A stretch of DNA of 64,000 nucleotides from contig OX381717.1 in the NCBI GenBank assembly GCA_947462335.1, positions 15,553,166-15,617,165 on the forward strand. The letters run 5' to 3'. The first letter of the stretch is position 1; each line of letters opens with the position of its first letter. A model generated the notes under the pieces. It was not told the DNA's origin and ran no database searches. It worked only from the letters and a program-made list of their open reading frames with translations. This stretch comes from Harmothoe impar. Lineage: Eukaryota > Annelida > Polychaeta > Phyllodocida > Polynoidae. Below, piece after piece: positions 1-10,127 of the stretch. Made by a program: the position numbers and the translations under genes.

Positions 1-968
1 GCTTATGTTTATTGATTAGAAAGTAATATTAGTGTGATTTCCTAGGACGTTTTTTTTCTTGTTTTGATATTCCAATTATTTAGGTCTGCAGAGCTGTTAA
101 AAGTTGTATAGTTGCCCAAAAAATGTAATTTTTGAGCAGAAATGGGCGAAAATAGGGGAAAAACACGATTTTTGACCAATTCAAAGTAACTCTATTCTAT
201 CCCATAATGCAATTGAGAGTAAAATAAGCTAAAAAAGAACTTTTTCGTTCCATTTACATTCTAAAGGTTTCAAAACCTCACAAAATGGAACTTATTTGAA
301 AGAGGTATTAAAAACAGTCAAAATGACATGTAATACGCATATCTTCACCACATCTGTGCAAAATAGTGGCCATAAATGTGTTGATCTGGCCTAGGATGAA
401 GTGCGTCCTTAAATCGGTTCAGTCTTTCCTTAAATGCCAACATTTATGCAGTGATACTGTAGGTAGGCACCTTTGCAATATAAATTTTAGTGTTTTACTA
501 AAAATCATTATACAAAAGGTTACAAAGGTACAGAATATTGTCAGGTGACTGACATAGTTAAAATGGACGGAAGACTCCATTTGATTATGATGACAATGTC
601 CACCTGACAATATGATTCCCAAAGTTTTGAATCATGCTCAAAATAACTTCACAACCCCTAAGATAATACATGCCATTTATGGGAATCTTATATTATGTTA
701 CAGGCAGGCATGGGGACATATAAATATAACCCAGACCCCTCTCTAAAACATGTTTAAAATTTCCAAATGCCACCCACTTCACTCTACAGGTATCAACATG
801 CTGGCCTACCCTCTCTTCTCAAAACAATAAGCCATCAACTCCATGTTGTAAAATAACAGACACATTTTGTTTCGATGTAAAGTTTTGAGGCCCTAAGGGC
901 CATATCTCATTTGAATAGTTTGATTGTGTTTTTTATATCGTGTGTTGTTCTATATACAACAGCTTCAG
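1..968. other. AT-rich non-coding stretch, no gene seen
   Basis: No open frame here looks coding and no exon could be supported. If the membrane-protein exon that follows belongs to a gene on this strand, this stretch is intron or upstream flank. The pyrimidine-rich tract just before 968 looks like a splice acceptor region. Confidence 0.5.
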
Positions 969-1383
969 ATGTACCGGCAGCAAACCTTGATCCAGCTATG
1001 GCCACCAGTACTGATGTACAGTTACCGGCCAATGTCATACAGGACTTTCTGCTGGCAAACTTCAACAATCTGACCCTATCTGTGACTACCTGCTGTTCAG
1101 CAGGCATCATTCCCGCCTGCTGCAATGTTAATGTTTCAAGTAGCGTAACCATCGGTCCGGTCAATGGTACTGTAGAGATTCCCCCTGAGTTCACAACAAC
1201 AACAACAACAACAAGATCAACAACAAGATCAACTACAACTCCCGCTTTTACTATAAGGCCTGTTCAGCCCGCACCAACTAGACAGAGCTATATCGCAGCA
1301 ATCTGGGGCAGTGTAGGGGCGGCCGTGTTATTTGTTATCATAGTGGTTGTTGTCATGTTACTCGGGACTGGAGCATGCAATCG
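969..1383 (+). CDS. Internal exon of a type I membrane protein (Thr-rich stalk plus transmembrane helix)
   Basis: The frame is open from 911 but has no ATG at its start, so this reads as an internal exon. An acceptor (ttcag, 964-968) follows a T-rich tract, and a strong donor (gtaagt) starts at 1384. The exon is 415 bp, entered in phase 1 and left in phase 2. It encodes about 138 residues. The extracellular part has two vicinal cysteine pairs about ten residues apart and possible N-glycosylation sites (NLT, NVS, NGT). A Thr/Ser/Arg-rich stalk follows, which is likely O-glycosylated. Near the C-terminus is a hydrophobic helix rich in Val and Ile, directly before the donor. The likely role is a single-pass cell-surface protein whose signal peptide and cytoplasmic tail lie on other exons. 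I do not recognise the family. The ACA/ACT-rich stalk could also vary in length between alleles. Confidence 0.6.
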
Positions 1384-2184
1384 GTAAGTGGTATTCTAGT
1401 TTATGACCTTTCAAATCTACTATCATTTCGATCACATTTTTAAAATATGCATCAATTATATAGAAGTTTACATTTTCTCTTGATATAAGATTAAAGCCAT
1501 TAAAATATATAAAGGGGTAACTGTCAGGGCAGCACTGTGAGGTACTTGCTTAAAGTATTTTGTAATGAATCATATCCTTTTGAGTCTTAGTAATTTTGGT
1601 TTTGATAATATATTTGTAAATACCACAAATTGAATAAGAGGTACTTCAATATCCCTGAGCTCAACCAAAATAATATAATGATAAATATGTAATTTACAAA
1701 GTTTGACATTAAGAAGTTTAAAGTATGAGATAAAGTTTGAAAACCGATCAACAAAGGAATGATTCTATGCAGATCTGATAACTGGTATAAACCTGGCCTA
1801 CACCAAGTGGTAAACCCGATGAGTCCCTATTACTCATAAATTGGACAGAGGAGGAAGACATTGCGCTTTTATTGGCCATGCCATTTGTCAATATGGTGGA
1901 GAGGGCTGCATTTAACCTACTATCTAGGACCTACAATCTGCATCATGATAACTGTTGATGTTAGACTTGTAAATTTCCTGTTTCCAAATCGAACCCTATA
2001 CATGTAATTAAGGGAGGGTGCTTATTACGTAAAAAATGGTAAGGCACTACAGATATCAGGGAAACAAGGGAAAAAGGCTACCATAGAAAACCAAGAGCTT
2101 TCATAAATAAAAATATGCTTTAATATGTAATCTACCAATTTGAGCCAATAAAAAAATGGCGGATCCCCCATCGCTAATTAGATT

Positions 2185-2369
2185 TACTGTATTCGACGTA
2201 ATAAGCGCCCTCCCCCTTATAAGCGCCCCCCCCCCTTTTTGAAGCATTTAAAATTAGAACAAAGGGTCAAATTTCGCGATTTCGGCAACATTTAAACTCC
2301 TAAGTACTAAAAACGTCATAAAAATAATTGTATAAGCACCCTGGCCACTTATTACGTCAAATACTGTAC
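2185..2369. mobile_element. Short MITE with about 22-bp terminal inverted repeats
   Basis: The left end (tactgtattcgacgtaataag) and the right end (cttattacgtcaaatactgta) are near-perfect inverted repeats around a C-rich, non-coding interior of about 140 bp. A related fragment (gcttattacgt) lies near 2020. The size, inverted ends and lack of coding are typical of a non-autonomous DNA transposon. The rest of 1384-2714 holds nothing else I can support. Confidence 0.55.
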
Positions 2370-2714
2370 ATACATTTGAATCACTAAAATTGATGGGTCT
2401 AAGGCCACTCTAAATAATATACTTTTTTCTCATCACCGTGCGCGTCTCCAAATCGTCCTTTGCAGATTATTTCTTCTTTTTTTTCAGTGGAAAACAATGA
2501 TTACAAAGGGGAAAATATAGGCATATTTGGAATTAAATGTAAGCTTACAGTGTTGCGGATTCAATGAGCTAGGGAAAATATGCATATTTACCCCATATTA
2601 TATTGATTGCTGAACTATGAATTTAGCTTGTCAAAAATCCACATTTTCCCACCCATTTTGTCACTAGCAAAAAAAAAAGAAAAAAAGAAAAAGGGCTATC
2701 ATCATTTTCATCAG

Positions 2715-2875
2715 GGCTTGGTGATGAGAAACCAGGATATTATTATGAGTGGCCTAAGCAATGGGGTATTGATGGATGTACTCAGCATGTGGCCCCATTT
2801 ACATCTTGCCACCTGGACCTCTTGCCCCAGTCAGTGCTTCAAGGACCATACTCTCATTCCCAAATCTTTCCAAAG
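2715..2875 (+). CDS. Possible downstream exon (weak)
   Basis: A 161-bp segment lies between an acceptor-like site (tttcatcag, ending 2714) and a donor-like site (gtaggc, 2876). In one frame it is open for 53 codons and rich in Tyr, Pro, Gln and His, with GYYYEWPKQWG near its start, as a cytoplasmic tail might be. It enters in phase 1, but the 969-1383 exon leaves in phase 2. They cannot be spliced directly, so an intervening exon would be needed or the call is wrong. No family is recognised. Confidence 0.25.
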
Positions 2876-5572
2876 GTAGGCTCCCATCCTAACTTGTGGA
2901 TTATGATTCAAAGTACAGTTTTATAGTGATCAATAATATAAATGAATATCCTTAAACTGGCTTGTCTAAAATATGCAATCAAAAAATAATTCAGCATCTA
3001 TAACAAATTTTGAGATTCGATGAAAACAACTAACCAAGAGATTGTCTAAACACATAAGCATCTACAGTGTTGATGTAGGGTTGTTAAACAATCCTGAGTG
3101 GCAATGAACTAAACATTGAATTCATTGAGATTAAATGATTACGGTGACTAGAATGTGCCCCTTTACTTTCCAAGTATTTCAGGATGTACCAATGTATTGT
3201 CAATTATCAAGTAGTGCTGCACTGGTAGATCATGACTATGTTTAAAAAAATAAATGTGATCATCACACTCTGCTGTTGTAAAAGATGGCAAAGACTATCT
3301 CAAGATGGGTGCTCATCCGGTTTTGTGATACAGGATAAGCAGGGGCTCCACTACCCGAATTTTTGGGAAATTCTACAATCCGATCATACAGGTCTGTACA
3401 GTTTGATTAGGTAAAAACAAAGATTTATTTACTATATGTACTGTGTTTAAATCAGCTAATTAGATTGATATGGAGAGGGGGATATGTTTATAATAACATT
3501 TTAACATAGATCTATATAGATATATTTTAATCAGATACAAACATAGAGCTACAGGTTGCACTGTTGAGAGAGATATAAATGTTTATAAACATGAACCCAT
3601 GGGAGGGTCTAGTTCGAGTACCTACATACCCACAGTATACATTATATGATTCTTTAGTTTGAGCCCGATTTGTTAGAATAGCCCCAATTTGGGCACAGAA
3701 TCGACTAGTGGAGCCTCAGCTATGAAAGAAAGATGAATAACTTTGGTCTTTGATTCAAGTGTTGTTATTTTTATTCATAGTGCTTTTCAAGCAAACAATC
3801 GATTGTGTGGAATATTAATAACAATTGTGTGGAATAATAAAAAATAAACATCTGTCTGTGCATGTATTTCTGAAATGTAAATATAAATTTATTCATCCAT
3901 GATTCTCAAAAAAATGTTTATGATACACGCAATCACAAGCTATGCAGCATATACTAAATGGGCAATTAATAGGGTGGTGCAGTGGGTGTTTTAAACTGAA
4001 CAAAAATAAATTCTTTGTGCATTAATACATTAATATGCATTGTAACATAGTACCCCGTGTTTTTATATGAAAAGAGGCTAAAATATATACATGTATTTGC
4101 GTATGTTGTGCAGAAAAAGATAAGCTCATTTCAGTCTAATCCACTTTTATAGATGTTTATATAGACAGTATCACATGTATAATCAAGAGGTGGGCGTGGC
4201 AGTTTTCTCCGGTCGTTCGCGCTGAGGAGTACCGTGTTTTCCCTGGAGGTGGTGCCCGGGGTGGTTACTTTTATAGATGTCCATATGCAAATATACATTG
4301 CTAACAGGAACATTGCTAACAGGAACATTGCCCGTGTAAATACATCCTTCGCTCATCTGTCAGCATTTACTACATCAAATGTCAATAGCTGAGCGGTGGC
4401 TGTGTATTTTATTTTGACAATAAAAAAATCGCTATACCATTATCGTCACACTTAATATATAAATATGTCAAGATATTATTTCTAAAGCGGCATACAAAAC
4501 AGTGCAAAATCTCACACCAAACAAGTGGTGTTAGCAATTTTTTCTCTCAAAACACATAACAGATACTCTCTCAAATAGATGAATCCATGATATAATATTG
4601 TACTTTAAGTCTTCCCCTTAGATCTATGCCCCCACATTATATGATGTTAACCCACTACATTTACAAAAAAAAACTGCCACTATCTTTGTGAAGGCCTACT
4701 TCCCTCTATTTGAGCCTATCCTTGGTGTACCCTTCTATCTAATCCCTGTCTTAACAGTATTCCCTTTAAAAGGGATTTTAGGGGGGTACAAAATAAATTT
4801 GGACCCTTAAAGGGGGCAGGAAGGACACAATTTGGACCCCTCCTGAAGGGGGGCTCAAAAGAATTGCACCCCTTTTTAGCAAAAAAACCTGCGCATTACT
4901 TTAGCTAAAAGGGATCTCCCAAGCTCAATTTCAACCTGCTTGGGAGGAGGGACTAAAAGATTTCGACCCCTCTAGCAGGATGCCTGAAAAAAGTCTGACC
5001 CGCCTGCATGAAAATCCACCAACCCCAACCCCCCATTGTTTCAAAATAACCACTTCCTAAAGCATTTGGTGGACAATAAATGGTTAAAGTGAACACATAC
5101 AGCAGCTACAGGCTCAGGTTCAACAACTCCCCTCCTGTACTCTCTTTGTTGTTAATAAAAAACAAATACCCACAGATGATAAGATTGTTCACTTTAGGTG
5201 ATCCTCCATAGGCACTCTGTTGTCAAAAATGTTTATCTTTAAAGCAGTTGCCCAACTTCTTTACCTCATGTAAAGTGAATTGAATTGAGTTACCTTACTA
5301 AAAAAACAAAACATTTTAGCTTACTAATATTGCCCTGGCCAACAAAATGGCTTTGGTAAGTGTGTCTGCATTGATAGATTCCAATGATACAATTGAACAT
5401 AAGCTTATACAAGGCCTGAGCTCATTTAGGATTATTGATTGCCTAAATTGAAATTTCAATTCCCTCATCTACCCTGTATTCATGTAATACTTTAAATTAT
5501 TATAGACCCCTGCACTTATTCAAAGCACTACATTAATGATGTTATGATGCAGCCTTTGTGTTCATGATGCTA
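2876..5572. other. Non-coding stretch with dispersed repeats
   Basis: No convincing gene. Positions 3738-3905 are a diverged copy of a sequence also at about 34060-34240 (shared blocks include tttgattcaag and catgtatttctgaaatgtaa). Positions 4750-5070 are a decayed relative of the 43262-43562 MITE: both carry a right end resembling aaaatccaccaacc followed by aataaccac. A short open stretch at 3280-3414 has no supporting splice signals. Confidence 0.45.
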
Positions 5573-6009
5573 GGGCTAGGGTTATACGGGGTTTTATATG
5601 ACGGGTTCTGTTGGATGCTGTGTTGCGAACTCCGTCCGAGCCCTTCAGTCCGACGGCAGGTGGCGACACCTGCTTCGGGCTTGGGGTATGGACAGAGGTC
5701 GCTATAGGCTTCCGGTCTGCGTGTGCGCGCGCAGGCTGGCTGCCTATATATACCCAGCATCCGATGGGACTCGTCGGTTACTCTTGAGCCACGCTGGTGA
5801 AGAGACCCCGAGATCACTGCGGCTATATTAGCCTACTGACCCGTTCCGAACTCTATAGGGAGTTTGCACAATTAGAGCTTTGCCTGTCTAGGTTACTGAA
5901 TAAACCTATTGATTCGCAACCTGTAACACTTGATCCGAACTGTGTGTACTTTGTTCTTTTACTTGATACTATAACAATATCATAGAGGAGCAAAGTATCT
6001 TTTATTACA
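5573..6009 (+). repeat. Truncated 5' LTR (last 437 bp)
   Basis: Aligns without gaps to 17518-17954. It differs by four substitutions: in the gtgcgcgc/gtgcacgc block, gagttt/gagttc, gtgtgta/gtgtgga, and atctttt/atcgttt just before the end. It retains the promoter-proximal U3, the TATA box, an AATAAA signal (in ctgaataaacc, near 5898-5906) and the TTACA terminus at 6005-6009. About 830 bp of U3 present in the 3' LTR are missing, and the sequence left of 5573 is unrelated to the 3' LTR. Confidence 0.9.
5745..5752 (+). promoter_or_regulatory. LTR TATA box
   Basis: A tatatata run, in ctgcctatatatacccag, lies about 260 bp before the LTR end. The same element is in the 3' LTR near 17690. Transcription would begin about 25-30 bp downstream, which defines R. 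This promoter survives the 5' LTR truncation. Confidence 0.6.
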
Positions 6010-6010
6010 C

Positions 6011-6023
6011 TGGTGCCGTGACC
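6011..6023 (+). other. Primer-binding site
   Basis: Just after the LTR end (ttaca, then one spacer base) comes tggtgccgtgacc. It starts with TGG, complementary to the CCA of a tRNA 3' end, at the position expected for minus-strand priming. I could not assign the tRNA species. Confidence 0.65.
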
Positions 6024-6212
6024 AGTTCTGAGTGAAAAGCAGGTTAGCCTGTGCAAAAGCACAGACCTCGTGCTCTGGCTGGAGCAGCGAGGTCTCCTGA
6101 TGAGGCATTAGCCTTGTCATTGGTGGGGTTAGATGCCGGAGATGAGGCAGATGCCCCCACACGAAGCGCGAATGTTCCACCCGGAGCAGGCGTGCTAAAG
6201 GGTCCGGAAATA

Positions 6213-7541
6213 ATGAGTCGTTCATTAGAGGAGATGAGTCTGTCGATGTTTAACGTCGGCGGATCACGGGCAGCCGCTCAGACACCTCGGAGGTTTGACA
6301 TTTGGGAGGAGCGTCGCTTCAACGATATGAGAGAAGCCACGGTGCAGGAACGTCTGCAAGTAGCCCAAAGGTAATTGTTGACCATTCAGGCCCAGTCCAA
6401 CGAATGGAAAAACAACTTGATTGCGTTGGAAGGCGCAGTCACACACCGAGCTTCCAAAATCAAGGAGAAGGATGCAAGGTTATCCACCTTGTTGGAAGAA
6501 AACGAGAGGCTGGCACAGTCTCTAAGTATGGTTCGGTCGGAGTTCAACCAGAAGACGGCTGACCTGGACGCGGTCCGAGCCGAGTTTGTTTCTGCAAACA
6601 CGGAGCTGAACCAGATTTGTGTTGCCAGGGATGCCGTGGTAGCAGAAGCAGAGGGAGTACGTTCCGAACTTGTTCGGGATACGGAAGACCTGAGGGAGAC
6701 TCGTCAGACTCTAAATACGGAGTGTGACATCTTGAGAACCAAGAAGAATGCCCTACAGCAATTCTTATTGGAGGCTCGACATAGTATGCAGGACAGCAGT
6801 ACCTCGTATGCTTCAGCTGATAATGAGAGCCTGAGGGCTGGTCATTACATGAGTTTTACAGACACTCCGAACCTACCAAGTGGGCGCGGAGTGACTATAG
6901 AGTCGGCTTTGTCTGCCTCAACGCCAGGTCAACCCCTTAGGATCGGTCAAGCAAGGGGTAGAGGATTGGCAAGTGAATACTCACCAAGGGTGGGTATCAT
7001 GGGCATCCGTCCAATACCAAAAGAGGACGTTTCGGTGGCTCCGGGGATTGCCCCGGCAGGAAGAGGAAGGCCATTGTCGGAGCGGGTACTTACCCCTCAG
7101 GGACAGTTGCACCAGGAGGAGCTACGTCTTGATTCGGAACGCCGGAAAAAGGCGTCCGTTTAGGAAGAGGCAGCCAAAAGCTACCTAACTCCTGGAAGCT
7201 TGGCCCAGTGGCAAACTTGCCAAACCAACAAGATGTTTCAGGAACAGAAAGCCCTAGAAACTGAGAGGCGGGGAGTGTACCGCCAGCAGGAAGCTCTTCT
7301 GGAACAACAGAAGAAACGTGTGCGAGAAAACGCTGCGATGGCGGAAGAGCTAGATGAGCAAGAGGCGGCCGTCCTGAGAGCCCGAAAAGAGGAACTGAGG
7401 GCTGCCGGCGAGGCTATGAAGGCCAAACTGGAACAAGCTCAGCAAGAGGAGGAGGCTGAAAAGCAAGCCAAACACTTGGTGAAGGAGAAGGCGGAGCATC
7501 AACGGTTGCTTGCTCTGGCCCAACAGTGCCAGTATATATGA
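6213..7541 (+). pseudogene. Coiled-coil ORF at the gag position of the LTR element (interrupted)
   Basis: The frame is open from 6048, and its first ATG is at 6213. It continues to 7541 apart from two in-frame stops, TAA at 6372 and TAG at 7161. The product is strongly coiled-coil: long heptad-like runs rich in Glu, Leu, Arg and Ala (about 6375-6780 and 7230-7520) flank a Gly/Pro/Arg-rich linker (about 6850-7110). The ORF end overlaps the next gag frame by 16 nt in a -1 register. Coiled-coil N-terminal extensions of Gag are plausible for particle assembly. I cannot tell whether this is a separate protein or the N-terminal half of Gag. Confidence 0.65.
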
Positions 7542-8827
7542 CAGATCTGGAAAAGAATTGGTGGTTCAGTCAAGGGATTGACCCCATGACAGAGTTGGTG
7601 GCATATGGTACTTACCAGGCCTATCTGGAGAGACAAAATAGTGTGCCGACACCGGGGGCTACTCCGGGGCCGACTCCAGGGACAAAGAGTCCTAAGAAGG
7701 CTCCGAGACGAACAATTCTGAGTACGGAGTTACAAGAGTTGTACGATACTAACCCCGCTATAGCAGGGATAGGGTTGCACAACGTAGGCGCGGAACAAGA
7801 CGCCTCGACTGCCATTTCCAAATGCTTGTCGATCACCTCTGAAATTAGGGGATCGTCTAACGCGGCCCGACGGATTGCTAGTGAACCTAGTCCGTACTGG
7901 CAGAAAAACTCATGGGAGGACTGGCTGATGGCCAACGTGGAGGACATCAACCTCAGTGGCTGGGACCAACAAGATGCTATTCCTTATATCTGTAAGGGAT
8001 TGCGCATAGGAGATGGCATGATGGCTGTCGAGCAGTGGAAAGACGAATGCGGACCGCATGGTACTTTCAAACAGCTGGTGGAGATCGGGACTATATTGTT
8101 CGGAGGCTCCGCCCGGATAGATCCGATGGTTGCTTTTAAAAAGCGGGTGCAAGGCAAGAACGAGGCCCCGAGGGTTTTCGGACTTGCGTTGATGAGACTC
8201 CTGAAGAAGGTACATCCTGCTTCAGGGATCCACGATGCCTTATTTTCTAAGGAATTGTTCTCTCAATTCGTTGCCGGATTGAGAGACCCCGACGTACAAC
8301 AAACAGTGTATGATACGTGGAGGACGGATATGTCATTGGATGACCTTTTTAAGGCCATCGATATACACGCCCTCAAGAAGTCGCTGCTAGGAGACCGGGT
8401 GCCGACCCGGGCCTCTGCCATCATAGAATGTTCTCCGGAACAGTCTGAGGATGAAGGCAGCGATGAGGAGGCAACAGCTTCTGCGGCTCAGTTCAAGAGG
8501 AATGGAAATTCCTCTAAACCACCGTGGAAGAATAAGAAGCCGGAAGGGGGTGGAAACCCTCCTCCGAAGAAGGAATCGTCGGATAAGAAGGCTCCGATGA
8601 TGGATGCCGTGTTCTTCATGGCACTGTTTGAAAAGATGACGACTTCCATTCAGGGGGCTACCCAGCCCAACAGGAGGAAGATCAACCAGAGGACCGCCAA
8701 GTGCTATAGGTGCTTGGAGATCGGTCATTTTGCTGCGGAGTGTACAGCTCCATGTCCGAAAGTTCCCGGAAACAGACACCGTGTGGGTAGGGAGTACCCA
8801 GCTTTCCCCAGATCACCCATGTTTTGA
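7526..8827 (+). CDS. Gag (capsid/nucocapsid region) with CCHC zinc knuckle
   Basis: About 430 codons with no ATG at the start; the frame begins inside the end of the coiled-coil ORF, so it is probably the continuation of one Gag protein. The middle part (about residues 130-290) has the helical, tryptophan-containing look of a retrotransposon capsid. It is followed by an acidic then Lys/Pro-rich basic linker. At about residues 392-405 is CYRCLEIGHFAAEC, a C-X2-C-X4-H-X4-C knuckle that binds the RNA genome. The frame overlaps the protease frame by 98 nt (8730-8827), in a +1 relation. That could be programmed recoding or an indel; I saw no obvious slippery site. Confidence 0.8.
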   Translation: MPVYMTDLEKNWWFSQGIDPMTELVAYGTYQAYLERQNSVPTPGATPGPTPGTKSPKKAPRRTILSTELQELYDTNPAIAGIGLHNVGAEQDASTAISKCLSITSEIRGSSNAARRIASEPSPYWQKNSWEDWLMANVEDINLSGWDQQDAIPYICKGLRIGDGMMAVEQWKDECGPHGTFKQLVEIGTILFGGSARIDPMVAFKKRVQGKNEAPRVFGLALMRLLKKVHPASGIHDALFSKELFSQFVAGLRDPDVQQTVYDTWRTDMSLDDLFKAIDIHALKKSLLGDRVPTRASAIIECSPEQSEDEGSDEEATASAAQFKRNGNSSKPPWKNKKPEGGGNPPPKKESSDKKAPMMDAVFFMALFEKMTTSIQGATQPNRRKINQRTAKCYRCLEIGHFAAECTAPCPKVPGNRHRVGREYPAFPRSPMF

Positions 8828-9509
8828 CCATTTGAAGAAACATGGCCTAGATTTGGCTGCTCCGAAGGACTTTAAACGCTTCACTGTAAAGCCGTCTCCG
8901 CTGGGGGGGAGGCGGTGGTATGTGTCTGTTACTGTGGCCGGTAGGGCGGGCGAGTTTTTAGTAGATACTGGAGCAAGCCACTCCTTTATCTCCTCAAACT
9001 TCTATGCTCTTATGCCGGACAGTCGTGATAACTTCAAAACGAAGGTAAGCGCCTGTTCGGCCGATGGGTCGAGTATGCAGACGTATGGGCGCGCGTTCAT
9101 ACCGCTCCGGATCGGAGGGAAGGAGTATGTGGCTTCTCCCACCATCGTGGAAATTGCTGACGACGGTATACTAGGGTTGGACTTTGCGGGGTTGTATGAC
9201 GCGGTCCTGAATCCTGGTACAGAGGTACTCCAGATAGAGCACCCGTACCGTGCGGTGGAGCAGTGTGTGCTCCGACAAGTATCAACAGTGGCAACGGTGG
9301 TCCAAACTGTAAAGATTCCTCCCGGACAGACGTGTGACGTGCTGGTCCGAAGCAAGGGGCTTAGGAGAGAGGAAGAGGCAGTTGTGGAGCCGGATGTGGC
9401 TATGTTGGGAAGCATTGGTCTGATAGGCATGGACACCCTTGTGGGTGATGGTGCTTGGACCGTGGTGCCGGTTTCTAACCCCGGGTTAGAAGCTAAGTAT
9501 CTGAAATAG
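8730..9509 (+). CDS. Retropepsin-like aspartic protease
   Basis: The catalytic loop VDTGASHSF (about residues 78-86) is the DTG/DTGAS signature of retroviral-type aspartic proteases. The second conserved strand-turn, GILGLDF, lies about 65 residues later. The family matures Gag-Pol as a homodimer. The frame begins inside the gag C-terminus without an ATG and ends at an in-frame TAG (9507-9509). The same frame re-opens at 9510 and runs into RT, so the TAG either interrupts a Pro-Pol fusion or would need read-through. Confidence 0.8.
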   Translation: MLRSVQLHVRKFPETDTVWVGSTQLSPDHPCFDHLKKHGLDLAAPKDFKRFTVKPSPLGGRRWYVSVTVAGRAGEFLVDTGASHSFISSNFYALMPDSRDNFKTKVSACSADGSSMQTYGRAFIPLRIGGKEYVASPTIVEIADDGILGLDFAGLYDAVLNPGTEVLQIEHPYRAVEQCVLRQVSTVATVVQTVKIPPGQTCDVLVRSKGLRREEEAVVEPDVAMLGSIGLIGMDTLVGDGAWTVVPVSNPGLEAKYLK

Positions 9510-10127
9510 GATACTGTGTTGGGGAATGTGTTCACCAGTGAGGCAGTGATGCCTGCTGGTCATGTGAGCATGAAGGGTGACCCTACTCTGACCATCTTGA
9601 GTGATGGACTCCAGAAAATGATCTCCGAAATGGATCTGGGGGATCGGAGGGATCTCGATTCCTTGAGAAGGCTGGTAGAGAAGTATCAGGATGCATGGCA
9701 AGTGGAGGGGGAGCCTTTGGGCCGAACCGACAAGGTGCTGCATTCTATCAATACCGGAGATGCACAGCCGTTCAAAATGCCTTACCGATGCTTGCCGTTG
9801 ACTAAGAAGAGAGTTGTTGAAGAACAAGCGAAAACCATGCTGGAACAGAAGGTGATTGTGCCTAGCACTAGCCCCTGGTCTAGTCCGGTTCAGATGGTTA
9901 CTAAGAAAGACGGGTCTATCCGATTTTGTATCGATTATAGACGTCTGGATGGGGTAACCAAGAAGAATGCGTATCCTCTACCCCGAATTGATGAGACCCT
10001 GCACTCGTTGGGTGGGAACCAATGGTTCTGCACCCTGGATTTGCAGTCCGGGTATTGGCAAATCGGGATGAAGGAGGAGGATAAGGAGAAGACGGCTTTT
10101 ACTAGTCATATTGGACTATCAGTTTGA
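9510..10127 (+). pseudogene. Reverse transcriptase, N-terminal half (fingers/palm)
   Basis: Continues the protease frame after the TAG. Seen here are the conserved Ty3/gypsy RT blocks: the MPYR..P.. entry segment, the SPWSSPVQMVTKKDGSIRFC region, DYRRLD, the catalytic LDLQSGYWQI block with the first palm aspartate, and KTAF. The frame then breaks at about 10105-10125 in the middle of the RT domain. The next conserved block (YQFELMPFGL) is in the following ORF one register away. A break inside a folded domain is better explained by an indel, or an assembly error, than by programmed recoding. Confidence 0.85.

Noticed and set aside
3232..3414. Small open frame as a third exon of the membrane-protein gene
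   Set aside because: No convincing acceptor, no phase match and no recognisable sequence features.
5560..5572. Left target-site duplication catg matching the right flank catgc
   Set aside because: The left boundary is inside a truncated LTR, so the match of four bases is expected by chance and not a true duplication.
8730..8827. Programmed gag-pro frameshift in the LTR element
   Set aside because: The frame relation is +1 and no clear slippery site or structured pause was seen. With so many other breaks, an indel is equally likely, so it is not claimed.
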